The translations under genes and the position numbers were made by a program. Shown piece by piece: positions 13,301-27,500 of a stretch of DNA of 64,000 bases. The first letter of the stretch is position 1, and each line of letters begins with the position of its first letter. This stretch comes from Sipunculus nudus (lineage: Eukaryota > Annelida > Sipuncula > Golfingiida > Sipunculidae): assembly GCA_026874595.1 (NCBI GenBank), contig CM049315.1, forward strand, positions 12,958,664 through 13,022,663, read 5' to 3'. The notes under the pieces were generated by a model. It was not told the DNA's origin and did no database searches. It saw nothing but the letters and a program-made list of their open reading frames with translations.

Positions 13301-16135
13301 CAGCCATGGAACTATAATATGAAATTTCATTGTCTTCTCCAGCAAATGGCACTCTGCCAAAAGAAAATGGTCGGAACTTTATTCTAACTTTTTACTTGGC
13401 CCATTTTTTTTAATGATAATCATTCAATTAACACAAGTGAATACATCACAGCCTATCACATCTGAGTACAAGTCAACTTCGAACTTTCCTTGCCTCAATA
13501 CCAACCTCTCACATATTCATACAGGGTTGCCAACATAATCTCCTCTTAACTTAACACGGGGGGGGGGGGGGGGGGTATCATATAAGGGTAGGGTTGAGTC
13601 ATATGGCTAATTTCTCTGAGAGCTTTGTTTCCATTTCCTGTTGTACAACTCTCACTTCATCAAAGTGTGAAGCCTAGAGGGGTCAGGAGGTCATCATGTT
13701 ATGATGTTGTCTTATTACAGCACACAGGTACCCCTCAGGTTATCCACAGATTACTCTATGTTAAACTCCAGTGGAAAATTACCAGGTTTCAAACTGTGAA
13801 CTTTGACCTGGAGGCCAATAAGTGGAATTTATTCCCTCCACATGTTTTAACCAATGTTTTCACTGGTGTCTGTATACAAACTTGTCTTTTTTTAGCAGTA
13901 CTACACAAAACCACTGGACAATTTCCACAATACTTTATGGGGATCAAAGATGTGGGTCAAGAATGACCTCTTTAAATTTTGGGAAGATGCACATGTATCC
14001 AGTAGGACTGATTTCCTTGTTAGAGTTGTATTCTCCAATGAAGTTAATTTTATTAATGACTGTCAAATCTTGGTTTTGGTTATGTCAACTATTAGCAGCT
14101 GTTACAACAATTCACAATGAAGTGTGACAGAGTTTTTATAACCAATTTATTCCTTGTTGGTAAATGTTACAAAGTGTACATCAGATTTTTGTAATTTTGA
14201 ATCTGTCTCTAAATGGTTAATTACCTGTAGGTTTAATTAGCAATTAAATGAAGGCCAAAGCATGTTCAAGGAGGATGACACTTATATCAGAACTAATTAG
14301 CAGTTCAGGTAAAGGGCAATGAATCTTATAAAGAAAATCACACCTTTGTGTGTAATGCCAGTCAGGCTGAGAGATGTTCACACTTATGCAATTGGAGTTA
14401 TTTAAATTATTCTAGTTGCTTAGTTATCAAAGAAATAATAACTAGTTTAAAATGTTTTTATGGATTCGAAATCCAGTGATAGACAACAGGGACAGAGAGA
14501 GGTGTGCCCCCTGTGCATATCTGTCCTCCCTTGTAGGACATGGCCGACATGTGGCACACTGAGATGTAACTGGCTGCATCCTTGGAATAATTTTAAACAA
14601 GTTATGGACTTCAATCTCAACTTATAACAATAGAAGTGATAACCCTGATGTGATCCAAGAGCTGCCTTCTATGATTGTTATGTTCTGCTGAGTATCTGTG
14701 AAACTGTCATGTTCAGCCCGGAAGATGTAAGCTAAGCCTACAGCCGGAATCTGTAATTTAATGTTCTTCATGAACTTGTAAATGTGTGCATGACTTTCAA
14801 CTGGAATATGTATTTGTGATGTACAACCAAATGTGAGCCAAAATGTCAACAGGAACCATCTGTATTGTTCAACTGTGAAGCCATAAGTGTGTTGTTCAAC
14901 AGAATAAATTACGTGTTAAAGTTTCAAGGACTTACTCTTTAAAATCACCAAGATAATATGACAGCAACTATGCCATGTGACAGAAGCAAGAAATCACCAT
15001 GTAGTGATTACTTCATTACATGTTGTGTTCATGAATTGTGTTCCAATGCAACAGGTGACAATTCATAAAAATGTTGTATAACAGTATCTGCTATTTCAGC
15101 TGATTGATTTTCTGTTGATAGGCTTTGAATAATAGGTCTTTGATGATACCTTAATTCAATGTATTTTCAAACTTTTCTGTAATATTCTAACATTCCTAAA
15201 TGGTTTTGGGTTTTAATCTTCTATTACTCACAAGTGTTATCAAGAGCCAAGGTGAGTAGATATGATGAGGTAAAAACCATTACAGCATTAATAAATGTTA
15301 GCTTTTATTTTATTATTTTTCAATATAATTCAGAATTTAAATAAATATTACACCCTACTGCCTGCCAGAGCCATCATGGAAAATGCTGAACCCCAAAGAT
15401 TCTGTCAAAAACTGTAACTACGATTATGAAATTATGACCATTCCCACAGGATTATTCCTGGCCCTATGCATATCCCATCGGAAATACTGACAGCCTATCA
15501 ATAATAATTTTTATTTTTAATTATGTGTATACCTTCAGCCCCACAAAACTGAGTTCCACCAACTAGCCATCGATCTATCCTTCCCAAAAAGAAAATAATT
15601 AATGTAGGTTTGGGCCACCACCATTCCCATTTAATCCATCACCCTTGAACAGTTCTAACTTTGATTAGTATAAATTACCAGAAGTTTAAATTTTGATAAT
15701 CACAATCTTCCCCGTATAATACAAGGCAGGTTAAGGAATATTTTACAGTGAATTTTGATATTTTTTTTACAGTTTCTAGACAATATCTACCCAGAACAGA
15801 AGAATGACTTAAATATGTGAGAGTTATTACATATCAATGAAATCAAACCAGTGTTATACTCCCTTAAGACCAAAAAAGTGTGTGTCGGTGATGCTTAAAC
15901 ATTATGCTCCTTATCTAACTTGGACCAGAAGTATCAGTATACTCACCAATTTTCAAGCTCCATTTTTAATTTGGTTTGCATTCCCTGGGATGAACAGCAT
16001 ATATACAGGTTACCAAATACCATCACCTACTATGCATTATGAAACATTCAAGACCAACATTCAGGGATACCAGGGGATGCTTTTAACTGCACACATCTGT
16101 AGGTGATATCAAACCCACTGTATCAAATCCAGTGT

Positions 16136-16137
16136 CT

Positions 16138-16180
<43 letters not shown>
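16136..16180. repeat. (AT)n microsatellite
   Basis: A run of alternating ta with one break, flanked by unique AT-rich sequence. Confidence 0.95.
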
Positions 16181-16695
16181 GGGGTATATATGCATGGTGA
16201 CATTTTTGCTATAATGGGAAAAAGTATAAAGTTGTTGCCTTAATTGTAAGGAGGCACATTCCATGCACTTCTAATTTTCCCCTTTTCAAAAGTTTCATAA
16301 TTTATTTTAATAAAACAACTGTAACTTAATTATGATTTAAATGAATAGATTAAAATAATCAATTTTAAAATACTATATCCAGCACTGAAATGATAATTAA
16401 CAAGGAAAAGTCTCATTTGGCCTTGTCTATTTTTCTTTTAGATTTCTATAATGAAATGTATGATATTAACTTGCAATTTCTATAATGAAGTTAAAATATA
16501 CACAAACTTAAGAGTATATTTTGGGATACTTTCATATACGGTCCTAAACTTATGAGATCTGATATTTCTTGGAAAAGTTCCACTTTTTCAAATAATCTGA
16601 ATTAAGACACCTAAGTTTATATTTTCAAAAGGATGAACCTTCCAAAAGATATTTTTTCCAGTTTTACTAATTTTTTCTGATGAATACATATGTAT

Positions 16696-16727
<32 letters not shown>
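16696..16727. repeat. (CA)n microsatellite
   Basis: About 15 uninterrupted ca dinucleotides. Confidence 0.95.
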
Positions 16728-16730
<3 letters not shown>

Positions 16731-17224
16731 AAGCTCTTTTACTTTTTATCAAAATTATTAACTACTATCAACATCACTTCTACCTCAGATTCTTTCTTGG
16801 AGAACATATGAAAAATTAGGAAAATAAGGAACTACCTAAATTTTTTACTTAAATGTGTTCTGATGTGGCACAGTAAACCTTAGATTTAATTAATTAATTC
16901 AGAATAATTTATGCTTGCATGTTTAAGCTTTTCAAGTAGAAAATACATGTGGACTCTGATCTTATTGCCTATTATAGTATTAAGTGAACTTTGAGCATAA
17001 AAGCATGGTTGTCCAGCTGATCCCCCAATGCCTTAATAAATAACTAATGTATTAAATCAGATGCCTGTTTTAGTATTAATCATTCACATACTGATGGATG
17101 ACGATGGGAATTTTAATGCAAGTTAACAGGACACAAAATCAGAAAATTTCTTTTTAATTAGAAATCAAAGAGTGTTTTAATTCACATTAATCAAATTATT
17201 ATAAAGTAAAAAATTACTATTAAA

Positions 17225-17580
17225 TGTGCAAAGTACACATTTACCTAGTCAATCTAAAGTACACATTTACTCAATTACTGTAGAATATACAATTTTTCCA
17301 GTTAATATAATGTACACATTTATTGAGCTATTTTAATATTTATACACATTTTCCCAGTTACCCGAGTTATGATAAAGTACACATCTACTCAATTATTGTA
17401 GAATACACAATTACCTAGTTACTATATTGTACACATTTATTGAGCTATTTTAAATTGTATATTTACTCAATTATTGTAAAGTTCACATTTATTCAGTCAT
17501 TTTGTTAAAGTACACATTTACCCAGTTGCTGTAAAGTACACATTTATCTTGATACTTTCAAGTATTGGTATACATTATTC
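17225..17580. repeat. Degenerate tandem repeat around a gtacacatttacycagtta motif
   Basis: The phrase agtacacatttayyyagtta recurs with changes at irregular spacing of roughly 35-60 bp (near 17231, 17261, 17311, 17377, 17429, 17510 and 17536). It looks like an old, decayed minisatellite. I see no coding or RNA feature in it. Confidence 0.7.
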
Positions 17581-17720
17581 AGTTACTTTCAACTTATCAA
17601 GTGCAAAATTACAGACTGTAATAGAGAAATCACTGTGACAGAAGTAACATATATTGTATACCCCAATACCCTCATTATTCAGAGGGTACCTTAGATAAGT
17701 AAAATGTTGCACACACTACC

Positions 17721-17722
<2 letters not shown>

Positions 17723-17780
<58 letters not shown>
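17723..17780. repeat. (AT)n microsatellite
   Basis: About 29 uninterrupted ta dinucleotides. Confidence 0.95.
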
Positions 17781-17783
<3 letters not shown>

Positions 17784-18257
17784 TGTATTTATAAAGGAGA
17801 GTGAAATGTTATCAGGATATTATAGGCTCACAGCATTTTTCTTTCCACATATGACAATTAAGTGTGCAAACGTGTAGGAGGTGGCATGCAACAGTGATTA
17901 GGATACCGATGATGAAAATCCGATTTGAGAATGACATCATGGGGATTGTCATATCAGTTGTGGACTTGAAAGTTGAAACTTTGGGTGTCATAACTTCTTA
18001 TCGCATTCTAATAGTCGCAGGCGGCACTTTACCAAAAGTGACTAAATTTATAAGTTCTAAACGTAGCAAGGAGAGCGATTGTCAACATCTGCATCCTGAG
18101 TGAATGAAGCTTCATTCATTGAACCGGTCAACGTCAACTCCGCAGCTCAGGCGACTTCGAGTTTCTACCTTACTTTAAATCAGATCCCACAAATTATCAT
18201 AATTCCCGGGCCAAGATAATCAGGCATTACGAAAAAGAAAGAAAGATGGTGACATAC

Positions 18258-18300
18258 CTGAGGATGGCTTGAACTTAACCTCCAGGAAGCCCTGATTATA
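18258..18300 (-). other. Candidate 5' UTR exon of SLC36 (3' edge at 18258; 5' edge uncertain)
   Basis: On the minus strand the sequence ccatcctcag|gtatgtcacc is a near-consensus donor at 18258/18257. SLC36 coding exon 1 has a clear acceptor at 7027, so a non-coding first exon must exist upstream. This donor lies within 350 bp of the REP start codon, which fits a divergent gene pair. The outer edge is a guess. RNA evidence is needed to confirm it. Confidence 0.4.
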
Positions 18301-18598
18301 TAATCAATATTCCTGGATCAGTCGTTAACCCGACTGCCAACATGCACCGCCAGTGGTGGCCAGGTCATATGATCAACTGCCGTCATGTGACCGGTCACCA
18401 GAACAGGGATCAAGTTTTAGTTTTGCATATTTGATCATTAGTTGTTATACAGATAAATGTGTTATCTATTATCAATTTATTCGCCAACATATTACACATA
18501 TTTTAAAAGTATTAACAATCACGTTTTAGATTTATTTCATTCGAAACTAACTGACGTACCGGCGGCTCATCTCTGTGTCTGACATAAACAACATCATC
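18301..18598. promoter_or_regulatory. Putative bidirectional promoter between SLC36 and REP, with M-box/CLEAR-like site
   Basis: This region lies between the candidate SLC36 first exon and the REP start codon. It contains GTCATGTGAC at 18382-18391, a variant of the MITF/TFE M-box/CLEAR element (GTCACGTGAC consensus), directly followed by cggtcacc. A related ggtcatatga lies at 18363 and a CRE-like ctgacgta at 18551. It is richer in GC than the adjoining introns. Promoter function is inferred from position. Confidence 0.45.
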
Positions 18599-21500
18599 AT
18601 GGCAGAAGATCTGCCGGCTGAGTACGAAGCCATTGTGGTTGGCACTGGTATGTTCTCCAAGATATAATGTAATGATAATACCATAACTCCATGTTAGTAA
18701 TGAATTTATAGATATGTTGACATATGATAATACTTTGATATATAAGATAAAATTAGCCCACAAACATTAAACATTCAGGTGATGGGGATCTATCGGTACT
18801 GTCAGTCTGTGTACACTGAACAGTGCCTTAGGCTTTGGACTGGAGGATGAGATCATACAATGACTCACAGTAAATTGGACTGTTCACAGGAGATCAACAT
18901 AAATAAAAAAATACCAAATATAAATCAAGTCAAATCTCGATAGATTTGGATTGATGTTGTCATACACTTGTTTTGAAAATCAAATGGCCAATGTTTTTAC
19001 AGGTTTGGGATTACGTCCAGAATCCGGTCTTTTTTAAGATTTTGGAGAGCAGAAGTAGCATTTCAAAGTAGCCATATCACTCAAAATTTCAAGATAGGAT
19101 TTTTCAGTGAAATAAATATCACTGGATTGATTCTCATTTCAAGATTGTAAGTGTTTAAATGGAGGAAATAAGGATGCTGTTTCATTTATTAGCATTAATA
19201 TGAAAACTAAAATTTATACAAAACCATAAAGATGTTAAAAGCAAATTCTAAACTAGCATTTGATTTAACCACAAGGAGGCATGTACCCAAGACAACTTGA
19301 CATTCAGGCCTTTTAAAAATAAACTTATAGAGGCCTGTGAGTTTTGATACAAATTATGAGAGAACATTAAGATGTCAGTAACGTAATACCCCTGAGACAT
19401 GCTCATAAACATGTGGTCAAATATTGAACAAACTTGCAGGGAGCTGTACAAGTGGGCTGTGTTATAATAACTAGACCTAGCTTCCATGCTCTCTCCCTAC
19501 GCTTTGTTTCCCCTCCACTGTGAGAGAACCCAAGGGGATATTCCATTGGACAATAAATCTTTAATATCCTGGTTAAAAAGTGTCAGATATAAGAACATGA
19601 ATATGTCTTTATCATGTGGTAGCATAACATACCACTTAAACATTGTTATGTCCCTTAAATGAAAGAATTGGGCAGGTCTCCATATCAAGCGGGAAAAAAC
19701 AAACATTTCTAGTACAGGATTTCCCTTGGTTTGCACCACATAAAACTTCAATCCCTCGCTCAACCTCCAGCACAGAGTCAAGGTCTGTTGTATTTATCCT
19801 TGACATTCATGATAAATCTTCTGTATTGAAAATGATGCACCATACGCGCCACCTGGTAATTGTCCCAACTTTAGGAACAACTGTCAGGCCGAGGGAAGCT
19901 AAACTTTCAAAGTGAAAACTATTTAAGCACTGAAGCAGGAATTTCATCAAAATTTTTATTCATTCAATTACATTAACATTTTCTTGCCCCAAAAAGCATA
20001 GGTTTCCCTCTCATACAGTATTTGATTTTATACAACTTTTTTGTCCGGTACAGGATTTTAGTACTCCAGTTTTTTGTAGCTTTTTATGCACCGGGTATCT
20101 GTGGAACTGGACCTTTGCTGCATAATTTTCAGCTATGTTATAACATAATATGTTTTATTTTACTTGGTAGTGTTATTAGAAAGAAAGAAACATTTAATGG
20201 CTGGTTTGGGTTTATTCTAAGTGCTATGATACTTGTTAGCAGTGAGACATTGTAAAAAATGACAAAATATTTGTTTCCTCATCAACATTTCCTGTATGTT
20301 TTTTGACTTGGCATGTGATGCCACTCTAACTTATCAAAAGACACTGTTTTGTGTTAAAGGGGGAGAAAGTGCTGCTGCTTTGACCCTAGCCTCATTCTAT
20401 CCTCATTGAATATCAAATGCAAAAGAATGCAAGCTCCATCAGTGGGAGATTTTTGTTTTGTCTGAGTCACAGGCACTCTTTTCAAGTATTAAAAACATGA
20501 ACACAATATATGGACATCAAATGGGTGAAAAAAGAGCCCATTTGAATTCCACATGTTGTGTTCATAAGTTGTTTTTATTACTGGAAACTAGTACCTGTGG
20601 TCAGGGTTTAATTATTGTTTTACTCCTTCATAAAGATATAAAAATACAGTATTGCCTGGAAGCAGTAAATGTAAGAAAGCCATTAGGAAGGATGAGGGTG
20701 ATAGCCAGATAGGCACCGCCTAAGCATCACTATAACAATCTGTCAAAATCAAGGTTGGCAAAAAGGCATGAAATATTTGGAGTCCATGCCCAATGGGAAA
20801 TCCTTTTAAGATAAGATATACCGGTACATAATTAATCATTAATTTCATCTAGATTTGCAATAATAAACTATTTTATAATGGCAAAAAATACATATCATTG
20901 GAAAGCTTAAATAATCACTCCCTATGTCTTCATTAAAAATATAAGCCTTGCAAATATACTGGACTGCCTTTGGTAAATATACAAAGTTGAGTTGAGCGTT
21001 CAGGGATATAATATGTATTTTCTTCACTTCTTCTTTACTCCTCACCAGGTCCAGGGTTCTGTGTACATACTAGACAACTATCTACATGGGGCATGTAGGC
21101 AACCCTGTTCATCTCCTTTGTTGGTTGCCCTGTAATTGTGCTGATTATGCCACTATGAACTTCCTGTTTAGAGGCTGGTGCTTGACCACCTTGATAGCTC
21201 AGCTAGCCCACTCAAATTCAAAAGCAGCAGGCATGAATGCTACTTAATATGGGATATAGCTAATGCATGCAGCTTCTGGTGTAGATAGAGAGTAAAAACG
21301 ACTGGCTGGCGGCCTGGCGCAGCAGGAAGCTTGTTTTGTGCAGGCAAGCGTGATTTAGCCAGACATTCATTAGCACGGACAAAACTGATAGTCCCCACTT
21401 TGTAAGCTTATACGCGCTATGGAATCTCTTTAATTAATATGATCATTGAATAAATATGAGGTTACAATTGTTTCGTACCATTATGTACCATAATTCAAGG

Positions 21501-24500
21501 AAACTTGAAAAATATGACTTTAAAAATGACTTAGACCCTGTGTACATTTCTCTTATATTATCCCAACAAGGCAGTTGATTCAAGATCAAATTCTAATGCA
21601 AACCGTGCCAGAAGCATAATTTTATTATGTCTTTTCATGTTTCTGTATTATGGTTTAACACAGCATAATAAATATGATAAATAATAAGTATCAGGATGAT
21701 CAGCTATTACGACACTATGTCCAGTGCAGACACTGCTATGTTGAATCAATGGGGGTAATAGTTGTTTGCCTGGAGTTTTTCAAGCAGGCCTCCACACACA
21801 AGAATATTGGTACTAGCGATATCTCATATTACCCTTGCCTGAGATAGGTAACTGCCCTGACTTATAACAGGGTTGACAGCTTTGTACATGCAGTTTACCC
21901 AAGCCTGGTGTTCATTTGCAGTATCACACATGTACATGGAGTACCTTATACCAGGTACAGGTACTTTAGTTCCAGGTACAAGGTACTTCCTACTCATGAC
22001 AGCCAGGTACAGGTTCTCTGAATTGTATAACTTGGTACAAGTACCTGGCCCCAGCCCTGATTCTGATAAATTTAACCAATGAAATATAACACTGGGCAGG
22101 ATAAGTTCTGAAAGTAATTTGTTAGTGGGAGACTGATCTCTGCTGGTGCTACATCAAAGGTAAAATGTCATTTGATGTCTTCAGATATGACTGACAAATA
22201 AATTAGAGTCACCCAATTCAAGAATTACAAAGGAAAGTGTGTGTGATTCTTTAATGCTTGACAGTATTAAAGTATAAGGTAAAGTGTTATTTGATGTCTT
22301 CAGATATGAGAGACAAACAGATTAGAGTCACCCAATTCAAGAATTACAAAGGAAAGTGTGTGTGATTCTTTAATGCTTGACAGTATTAAAGTATAAGGTA
22401 AAGTGTTATTTGATGTCTTAAGATATGAGAGACAAATAAATTAGAGTCACCCAATTCAAGAATTACAAAGGAAAGTGTGTGTGATTCTTTAATGCTTGAC
22501 AGTATTAAAGTATAAGGTAAAGTGTTATTTGATGTCTTCAGATATGAGAGACAAACAGATTAGAGTCACCCAATTCAAGAATTACAAAGGAAAGTGTGTG
22601 TGATTCTTTAATGCTTGACAGTATTAAAGTATAAGGTAAAGTGTTATTTGAGGCTTCAGATATGAGAGACAAATAAATTAGAGTCACCCAATTTAAGAAT
22701 TACAATGGAAAGTGTGTGTGATTCTTTAATGCTTGACAGTATTAAAGTATAAGGTAAAGTGTTATTTGATGTCTTCAGATATGAGAGACAAACAGATTAG
22801 AGTCACCCAATTCAAGAATTACAAAGGAAAGTGTGTGTGATTCTTTAATGCTTGACAGTATTAAAGTATAAGGTAAAGTGTTATTTGATGTCTTCAGATA
22901 TGAGAGACAAACAGATTAGAGTCACCCAATTCAAGAATTACAAAGGAAAGTGTGTGTGATTCTTTAATGCTTGACAGTATTAAAGTATAAGGTAAAGTGT
23001 TATTTGATGTCTTAAGATATGAGAGACAAATAAATTAGAGTCACCCAATTTAAGAATTACAATGGAAAGTGTGTGTGATTCTTTAATGCTTGACAGTATT
23101 AAAGTATAAGGTAAAGTGTTATTTGATGTCTTAAGATATGAGAGACAAATAAATTAGAGTCACCCAATTTAAGAATTACAATGGAAAGTGTGTGTGATTC
23201 TTTAATGCTTGACAGTATTAAAGTATAAGGTAAAGTGTTATTTGATGTCTTCAGATATGAGAGACAAATAGATTAGAGTCAACCAATTCAAGAATTACAA
23301 AGGAAACTGTGTGTGATTCTTTAATGCTTTACAGTATTAGAGTATATATGAATCTCTTCAGTCACAAGTAAGCTATCTGGCTTTTCATGGCCATGGACCA
23401 TACTTGAAATAAGTAAGCAAGAGTGCAGGTTATATATTCCTTTTGCTTAAGGTGACAGACCTGTTAGACCAGAAGGTTAAAGCCCTCAGGTCTAAAAAGC
23501 AAAAATGGTGTAATGTTAATATAAAACCTCAGAGATTAACTCTAATATGACATTGTCATATGACAACAGTTTGTGATGTTTTAGTTATTCCTGGTCCAGT
23601 GTATATTAAAACCTGACATCTGGAAGGCTTAATTATAACATTAATTATTATTATGATAAGGTCATTGGTCACCTTGATCCTAATTCTATGGACAGTCCCA
23701 CTGACAGACTGTGTAGCTTTCGTTTAAGTTCTTCTTTAATTAAAAAAAGTGCTAGCTATAGTCCATGAGGTATCCTGTAACTTTATATTTCAGGTATGAC
23801 AGAGAGCATACTATAATCCATGGGGTAATCTGTATCTTTACTTTATATTTCAGGTATGACTGAGAGCTTACTGTAGTCCATGGGGTAACCTGTAACTTTA
23901 TATTTCAGGTATGACTGAGAGTATACTGTGGTCCATGAGGTAACCTGTATCTTTATATTTCAGGTATGACAGAGAGCGTACTGTAGTCCATGGGGTAACA
24001 TGTAACTTAACTTTATATTTCAGGTATGACTGAGAGCATACTGGCTGCTGCTTTGGCTCGTATTGGATACAGTGTCTTGCACATTGATAGGTGAGTCTCT
24101 TTATAAGTGTTGTGTCATTTGATTAATTTGTCTTTATGTGAAATTTTTATGACTTAAACATGTCATTGACTCATTGCTGTTGCCTATGAACCAGAATATG
24201 ATTGACTATATTCTACCAAGTATATATACTTGGTCAGGTTCACCTTGCATAAGCATGTACTGGTCATAATAATTATGAATGGCACAGTCTTCCCATTGAT
24301 CAAGGGGTCACCTGTGTCATAATGGTATATAATCTTTGATTTTAAATTATTTTAAGGTGATCCAGATAACCTCCAAAATAAATTGGATAATTCTTTGAGT
24401 ATTACACAAAATTTCATCAAAATCCAATCCCAACTTTTTAGCGAACCTGTGAGCTTATGTGATGGTGCGGCGTTGTCCGTCGTGCGTCGTACGTCGTGCA

Positions 24501-27500
24501 TCGTGCGTCGTCTGTACGTTAACCATAGCTATCTCAAAAACGGCACGACCTAGCATCACCAAATTTTTTGCAAATAATCAGTCATCCAAAAAACTATATC
24601 GGATTTTGTTTATTATTTTTTTTAACTGCATTTTTTTAGATTTTATAGGGAAAAAGCTAAAAAAGCTTTAAAAATCTTCTTCTCCGAAACTGTCCAGCCA
24701 AATTGTCCAATATTTCACAGAAATGATCCCTGGAACAATCGTTCTCAAGTTTGTTCGAATGGTTCCAGTTCGGAGATTTTTGGTCGAGTTACAGGAGGTT
24801 GAACTTTGTTAACTGTGCAATAAAGCATATTAAAATTTAAATCTCAGAAATGGCTGGAGCTATCATCACCAAATTTTATGCCAATGTTGGTCACATAGGT
24901 CATATCTGAAATTGAGGTATTGATGGCGCCACCTGCATCGGCCTTTTTTGTACGGGGTCATCAGTGCCTGTATCACACTGAGGGCTACAATAAACTTCTT
25001 CTCTGAAACCATATGGCCAAAATGTTTAATATCGCACAGAAATGATCCTAGGGTAGTGCTTTCTGAAGTTTGTTCAAATGGTCTCTTTTCAGTGACTTTT
25101 AGCCAAGTTATGGGAAGCTGAATTTAGTCATATGCCATAACAGCCCATTTTAGCTCAGTGGCTACAAAGATCTTCTTCTCAAAAACCACTTGGCCAAATT
25201 CTTAAATCTAACACATTAATTATCCTCAGATGTTGATAATTTAAGTTTGTTCAAATGGTTTTGGTTCAGTGCTTTTTGGCTGAGTTACAGGAAGCTGAAC
25301 TTAGCCAGTTTGCTGTATCTTCCTATATGAGTTATACACCTACGAAACGTTTTTTGACTGATGCCACTGAAGCCAGTTTGTTAAGTATTTTACAAGAATA
25401 ATTCCTACAATAATTCTTATAATAATTGTTATTAATGGTTCCACATGAATGATATTTGGCTGAATTATGGAGATTGAATTGAGTCATTTTACCATATATG
25501 TTAGCTGTGTTATGCTGTTACATCTAGCCTGGCACCAGTTTATCAGCATCTATTACATCATGCCACTAGACATTTAGATTTCAGGTTATATTTGGTTAAT
25601 ATTGACAAAACAGTTTTTTTTAAAGCTTTTAAAAAAAATTTAGAATTGTGATTTAAGTTATTCATTATACCAGGCAATGTTACAATCATGGATATTCAGC
25701 TCTCTGTGGCTATATAAAGACAACTGTGCGTGGATTATAAATTATTGGTATCCCTACTCAACCTAATTCAAGAATTTGCCATCAATGAGATATATCTGTA
25801 TTTTAATTTTGCATTCAGTATGCATCTGTAATAAATTTACATATATTCCTGATTTCTTTTTTATAAAAAGTCAGCTGAAAAGCATTTTGTATTGGTAAAA
25901 TAAATTTCAAAGTTATTTCAAGTAGGAACCACTTTTGTGTACAGATGGCAGCACTGGGTTTACCATTGGCAGATTGCCAGTGCCTTGATGTTGGCCATTA
26001 GCCTAGATGATGTCAGCTCTATAAATAGTTTTGGCACAGTGCCAGGATTGAAAAAAAGGGCAGCCAGGTAGAGGTCAAGAGTTCACTCAGTGCAGTAGCT
26101 GCATTCTATTTATAGCTTTGTAAGACTGCTAACTGCATCATATTTGACACCAAAGTTCAGCCTGAATCTATTTATAGCTTTGGCAGACTGCCAACTGTGT
26201 CAGATTATGCAATAGGTCAAGAGTTCACTCAGTGCAGCCAGGTACAGGTCAAAAGTTCACTCAGTCTAGCCAGGTGCAGGTCAAGAGTTCACTCAGTGCA
26301 GTAGCTTGAGGCAGCAATTTGTCACAGGTCACTCGGGGGCAACTGCCTTCCTCACCTTAGCCTTGTCAGCCTCAACTCTGGGGAAGTTTGATGTATTGGA
26401 CTGATATTTTGATCTGTCTATGCGTCTTTTATGGTATTCTTATTTACAAGACAGGTGGTGGCACCTACATTGAATTTGATACATCAGCCTAAAATTTGGC
26501 ATGTTTATACATATCGGGTAGCTTTATAGTGTACAAGACTGGTGGCGCCACCTACAATAATTTTTGCACAGTGTATGTCCCTGCTTATTTCACAGGAGGG
26601 GTTTGACATATCAGTCTGACATTGGGCATATTTATATATCTCTTTGTTGTATATAAGATTGGTGGTGCCAGCTACAATCATTGTATCCACCAAAACAGAG
26701 TTTTGCGGATACTATGTTTTCAGTCGGACGCTGACGCTGCCGCCATCGCCGCATAGGTTTCAGGAGAACTCCTCCATAACCAATGGGCATAATTTTTAAA
26801 ATTTGGAAATATGATCGGTCACATGTGAACTGCTGCGCCCATTTTTTTTGTTGACCTCTGACCTTTCCTCTCTGCCCAGCGACCATTTGTGCATCTGTTT
26901 CCACACATAAACCCACATATCTCGGGAACTGTTTGACCGATCAGGCTTAAAATTTTGCACAAATGTAGCCCTTTGATAGCTTTATAACATACACTAAAAA
27001 TGGTGGCGCCAACTGCAACCATTTTTGCACAGGGTCCATCTGTTCATCTGCTTTGGGATAAAATCACTCATATCTCAGCAGTGGTTTGACTTTTCCACCT
27101 GAAATTTTGCAGGTTTATACGTCCTGGACAGCTTTCTCGATTTTATGAAGGTGGCGCCACCTACATTCACGTTTACTCTGCAGACATCCAAGCTCATATC
27201 TCGGGAACCTTTTGACTGATTGAGCCAAAATTTTGCATGTGTATAGATCTCACATAGCTTTTCATCATAGGCAAAACTGGTGGCGCTACCTGCAACCATT
27301 TATGCACAGCATCCATCTGTTCATCTGCCTTGGGATAAAATCACTCATTTCTTAGCCGAGGTTTGACTTTTCCACCTAAAATTTTGCAGGTTTATACATC
27401 CTGGACAGCTTTCTAGATTTTATGACAGGTGGAACCACCGACATTCACATTTACTATGCAGACATCCAAGCTCATATCTTGGAAACCGTTTGACTGATTG

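Larger units (their letters stand above)
7027..18257. other. Probable long first intron of SLC36; no coding gene seen
   Basis: The acceptor at 7027-7028 and the candidate UTR donor at 18257 bracket this stretch. Contents are a 278-bp-unit repeat block, poly-G runs near 7183 and 13557, a perfect palindrome at 10243, and (AT)n, (CA)n and degenerate tandem repeats from 16.1 to 17.8 kb. Short open frames (for example 13625-13966) lack codon structure, motifs or splice support and are not called as genes. Confidence 0.5.

Noticed and set aside
13625-14127. Two overlapping 100-113 codon plus-strand open frames
   Set aside because: There is no recognisable domain, codon structure or neighbouring exon, and chance open frames of this size are expected over 60 kb.
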